Shown: piece after piece, positions 61,655 to 64,000 of the stretch
Layout of the letters: every line of letters begins with the position of its first letter
Numbering within the stretch: the first letter of the stretch is position 1
Notes under the pieces: generated by a model
Database searches by the model: none
What the model was told of the DNA's origin: nothing
Seen by the model: the letters and a program-made list of their open reading frames with translations, nothing else
Assembly: GCA_015478945.1 (NCBI GenBank)
Contig: JABUQX010014293.1
Span: 41,724 to 105,723 of the forward strand
Source of the DNA: Trachelipus rathkii
Taxonomy: Eukaryota > Arthropoda > Malacostraca > Isopoda > Trachelipodidae
Reading direction: 5' to 3'
Length of the DNA stretch: 64,000 nucleotides
Program-made: the position numbers and the translations under genes

Positions 61655-62150
61655 CTTGAATGTCCAATTAGGCGAGATTGAGTACAATCTGATAATTGGT
61701 GATTAATTGAGGCTTGAAGTCGATTATGCGAACTTTACGTTCAATTAGTAGATTTGAAAGTCTGTTGATATTGATATCAATTATTACTTAGGCCATATTA
61801 ACATACAATTTAGTGAAACTTTGATTCAATACGCAGATGTGATCAAATTTAATAGACTTGGGATTTCAATTAGAGACTTGATCAATTAGCCAAGACGATA
61901 TCAATAGGAGACGGGATGCTAAGGTGCAACTATGGAGTCAATTAGCGAGACTTTGATGCAATTCTAATTGGTGACTTGGTGCAATTAAGCGGAACTTGAG
62001 TATCAAATAACTTATCAAAGTTGAAATGAGGTATCAATTAGGTAAATTTACTGCAAATAGTACACTTTAGTGTAATAGCAACTTAGACATTGTAACTTAG
62101 TAATAGGAATACTTGTGGCATTTAGCAGACTTGAGGATCAATAGGACTTG
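61655..62150. repeat. Degenerate minisatellite, roughly 20-23 bp unit
   Basis: A loose consensus CAATTAG-x-GACTTGA-x recurs along about 500 bp: CCAATTAGGCGAGATTGA, TCAATTAGTAGATTTGAA, TTCAATTAGAGACTTGAT, TCAATTAGCCAAGACGAT, TCAATTAGCGAGACTTTGAT, CAATTAAGCGGAACTTGA and GCAGACTTGAGGATCAATAGG are examples. Units diverge strongly and vary in length. The array is flanked by TA-rich DNA and has no open frame. Confidence 0.75.
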
Positions 62151-62229
62151 ATCTCAATATCCTGAAAAATCTCTAGAGAAAAATAAAGAATCAAAAATGA
62201 TGGTCTCTCCATCTGAAAGAAAATTTAAA

Positions 62230-62885
62230 AAAAAGATTATAATATAAAATATATATTATAATATAATTATAGATATATAATAAATATATATATATAAAAA
62301 TATATAATATATAAATGTATATATACATATATATTTTATATAATATATAAATATATAATATTAGATATATATATAATAGACGATAAATATAAATATATAT
62401 AAATATAATATAATATAATAATATATAAAAATATATATTTTAAAGTATTTATATAACATCGATTTGTGTAATGTTTATAAAAGAGAAAGTATATTAGTTT
62501 ATAAAATATATAAAAATTGTTGATATAATATAAAAATATTTATATAAATATTAATATAATATTTATACTATAATATAAATTAATAATAATACAATATATA
62601 ATATAAATATAATATATATATATATATAAATAATATAAGAAATATGTACTTTGTAATTAAAAATCTAAAAATAAAGTAAATATAATACAAATATAAAAAA
62701 AAACATAAATATAAATAATATGTATTTTAAAATAAATTTAGAATAACGATATAAATTTAAAAACAAGTAAATTATTAAATAATATATATATATAAATATT
62801 ATAATAATATAATAATAATAATATATATATATATATAGATATATATATATAATATATAATAATATAAAGTAAAATACCTTTAAAA
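62230..62885. repeat. TA/ATA-rich tract
   Basis: Imperfect TA/AATA repeats; the 74-codon minus-strand frame is a repeat translation. Confidence 0.93.
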
Positions 62886-63330
62886 TCATTAAACAATTTA
62901 TGAGTCTTTAAAAATATATATTAAAAAAATGCAAAAGGACGGCAAACACATTACCCAGTGCGTCAACAGTGCATTGACAAGTCCTCTTTGACAGAGCACG
63001 AGCAAGCCCGTCAAGAATCAACATAAAGAAAAAAGTAAAAGAAACGCAAGGAAGAAAAGCAAGCAGACAATGGTGTAAGAAAAACTTATACGACGCAATA
63101 AATAAGGTAACTAAAAAAAAGCACGGGGAAAACCACTGAAAAATCACGAAAGAAATATATAATTCTTTAATCATTTAAATTTAATCAATCATTAACATGC
63201 GAATATTCCCCATGACAGACAAACGGAAGTAGCGGGAGCATGAAATGACAGGGTTAGGAGAAGAAATGGAGAACATGCAGACGACAAGCAAGGATAAACG
63301 GGAAAATTATCCGCCATATGTGCGCGGGAG
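62886..63330. other. Moderately complex stretch, no gene recognised
   Basis: Open minus-strand frame of 88 codons (62908-63174) has no recognised domain and is F/L-rich. Confidence 0.45.
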
Positions 63331-64000
63331 GATTGAAACGCAAGGCAACAAGCGATAGAAGAAAAGGAATAAGATAAGAAGATTAAATAGAATAGAGAGA
63401 GAAGAATAAGATAAGAGAAACAGAAGGGATAGAAATGAAAAATAGTTTAGAATATAATATAAAAAAGAGAAAGAAGAGTTAGAAAGAAGATAGAGATGAG
63501 ATAAGAGAGATAGTAGAGAATAAGGAAGAACAAGAGAGAGAAGAGATAATATATATATATAAGAGAGAGAAAGATGAAAAGAGAAAAAAGAAAAAAAAGA
63601 AGAGAGAGATATAGAGAGAAGAGATAAGATAGGAGATAAGGAGAGAAGAAGAAAGAAAATAAAAAAAAAGAAGAAAACACAAGTCCGACATAACAAACGG
63701 AGTAAAGCGAGACGGGGAAAGAACTTAAAGAAGGAGAGCGAAAAATGAAGCAAAGGGGACAAAAAAACCAGAAAGAAAAGCACAAAGAGACAAAGCAAGC
63801 AGCAGACCTCAACAGGGCCATTTCGGGCACAAAAATAAAGCGAAGAAGAAAGAAAAGAAAAAGAAAAAGTGAGAAGATTAAATAAAATAAAAAGAAAGAT
63901 AAAAAAAAATTAAAGGTTGAAAAAAAAAGAGAAGAAGATAGCAAGCACAGAACCGGGCGGCGGCGCGGACAAAAGAGAAAATGCAACCGGAAAAGGCTAA
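63331..64000. repeat. Purine-rich (GA/AAG) low-complexity DNA
   Basis: AGAGAGA, AAGAAG and GAAAAG words dominate the plus strand. The 163- and 179-codon minus-strand frames here are long only because the purine run removes stops; their peptides are almost entirely F, L, S and Y. Continues to the window edge. Confidence 0.85.

Noticed and set aside
63307..63986. 163- and 179-codon minus-strand open frames
   Set aside because: They overlap in different frames across GA/AAG-rich DNA and consist almost only of F, L, S and Y. Stop codons are simply absent from such sequence.

Overview
This is a piece of a repeat-saturated, very AT-rich animal genome. The transposon types point to an arthropod, and the LINE and Ty3/gypsy fragments look most like those I know from decapod crustaceans (shrimp, crab, crayfish). 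That assignment is inference. I found no intact host gene, no complete coding sequence longer than a transposon fragment, no convincing tRNA or rRNA gene and no CRISPR. Everything codable that I recognise is transposon-derived and broken by stops and frameshifts.

Layout. 0-1.27 kb: 3' part of a LINE (copy A). 1.47-2.36 kb: an 891-bp fold-back element. 2.5-9 kb: several small DNA transposons, namely a hAT MITE with a perfect 8-bp target duplication (4309-4577), two 227-bp stem-loop MITEs plus a third fragment (6.5-8.7 kb) and a nested fold-back element, separated by (TA)n tracts. 9.6-9.9 kb: a GC-rich island. 10.65-11.1 kb: a decayed transposase on the minus strand with a VERGFS-type motif. 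11.8-15 kb: (TA)n, two CCGG-rich clusters and a strong hairpin. 15.4-15.95 kb: another inverted repeat. 17.8-18.5 kb: 3' end of a CR1/Jockey-like LINE on the minus strand with its 3' UTR in tandem. 19.69-22.63 kb: a segment bounded by hAT-like inverted termini. 23.2-26.84 kb: a 5'-truncated Ty3/gypsy retrotransposon on the minus strand (protease, RT, RNase H, integrase, C-terminus, polypurine tract, LTR start), abutting a (GAA)n array.

27-40 kb is mostly (A/T)n desert. It holds one orphan ORF (28.3-28.5 kb), a degenerate AACCT-rich patch (30.95-31.02 kb) and a second, longer copy of the first LINE (copy B, about 32.4-35.14 kb). 40.4-46.3 kb is a strikingly pyrimidine-rich block that I cannot identify. 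47.4-49.5 kb carries two diverged copies of a CCGCAACCG-rich repeat. 55.7-57.95 kb is a mixed-composition, unidentified block. 61.65-62.15 kb is a degenerate minisatellite built on CAATTAG...GACTTGA. The last kilobase is purine-rich.

The features do not form a pathway. The window reads as a record of successive insertions (non-LTR, LTR, hAT, stem-loop MITEs), decayed by point mutation and microsatellite growth. The points most worth a second look are the modular 227-bp MITE family, the tandem LINE 3' UTR, the minisatellite and the unidentified blocks at 40-46 and 55.7-58 kb.
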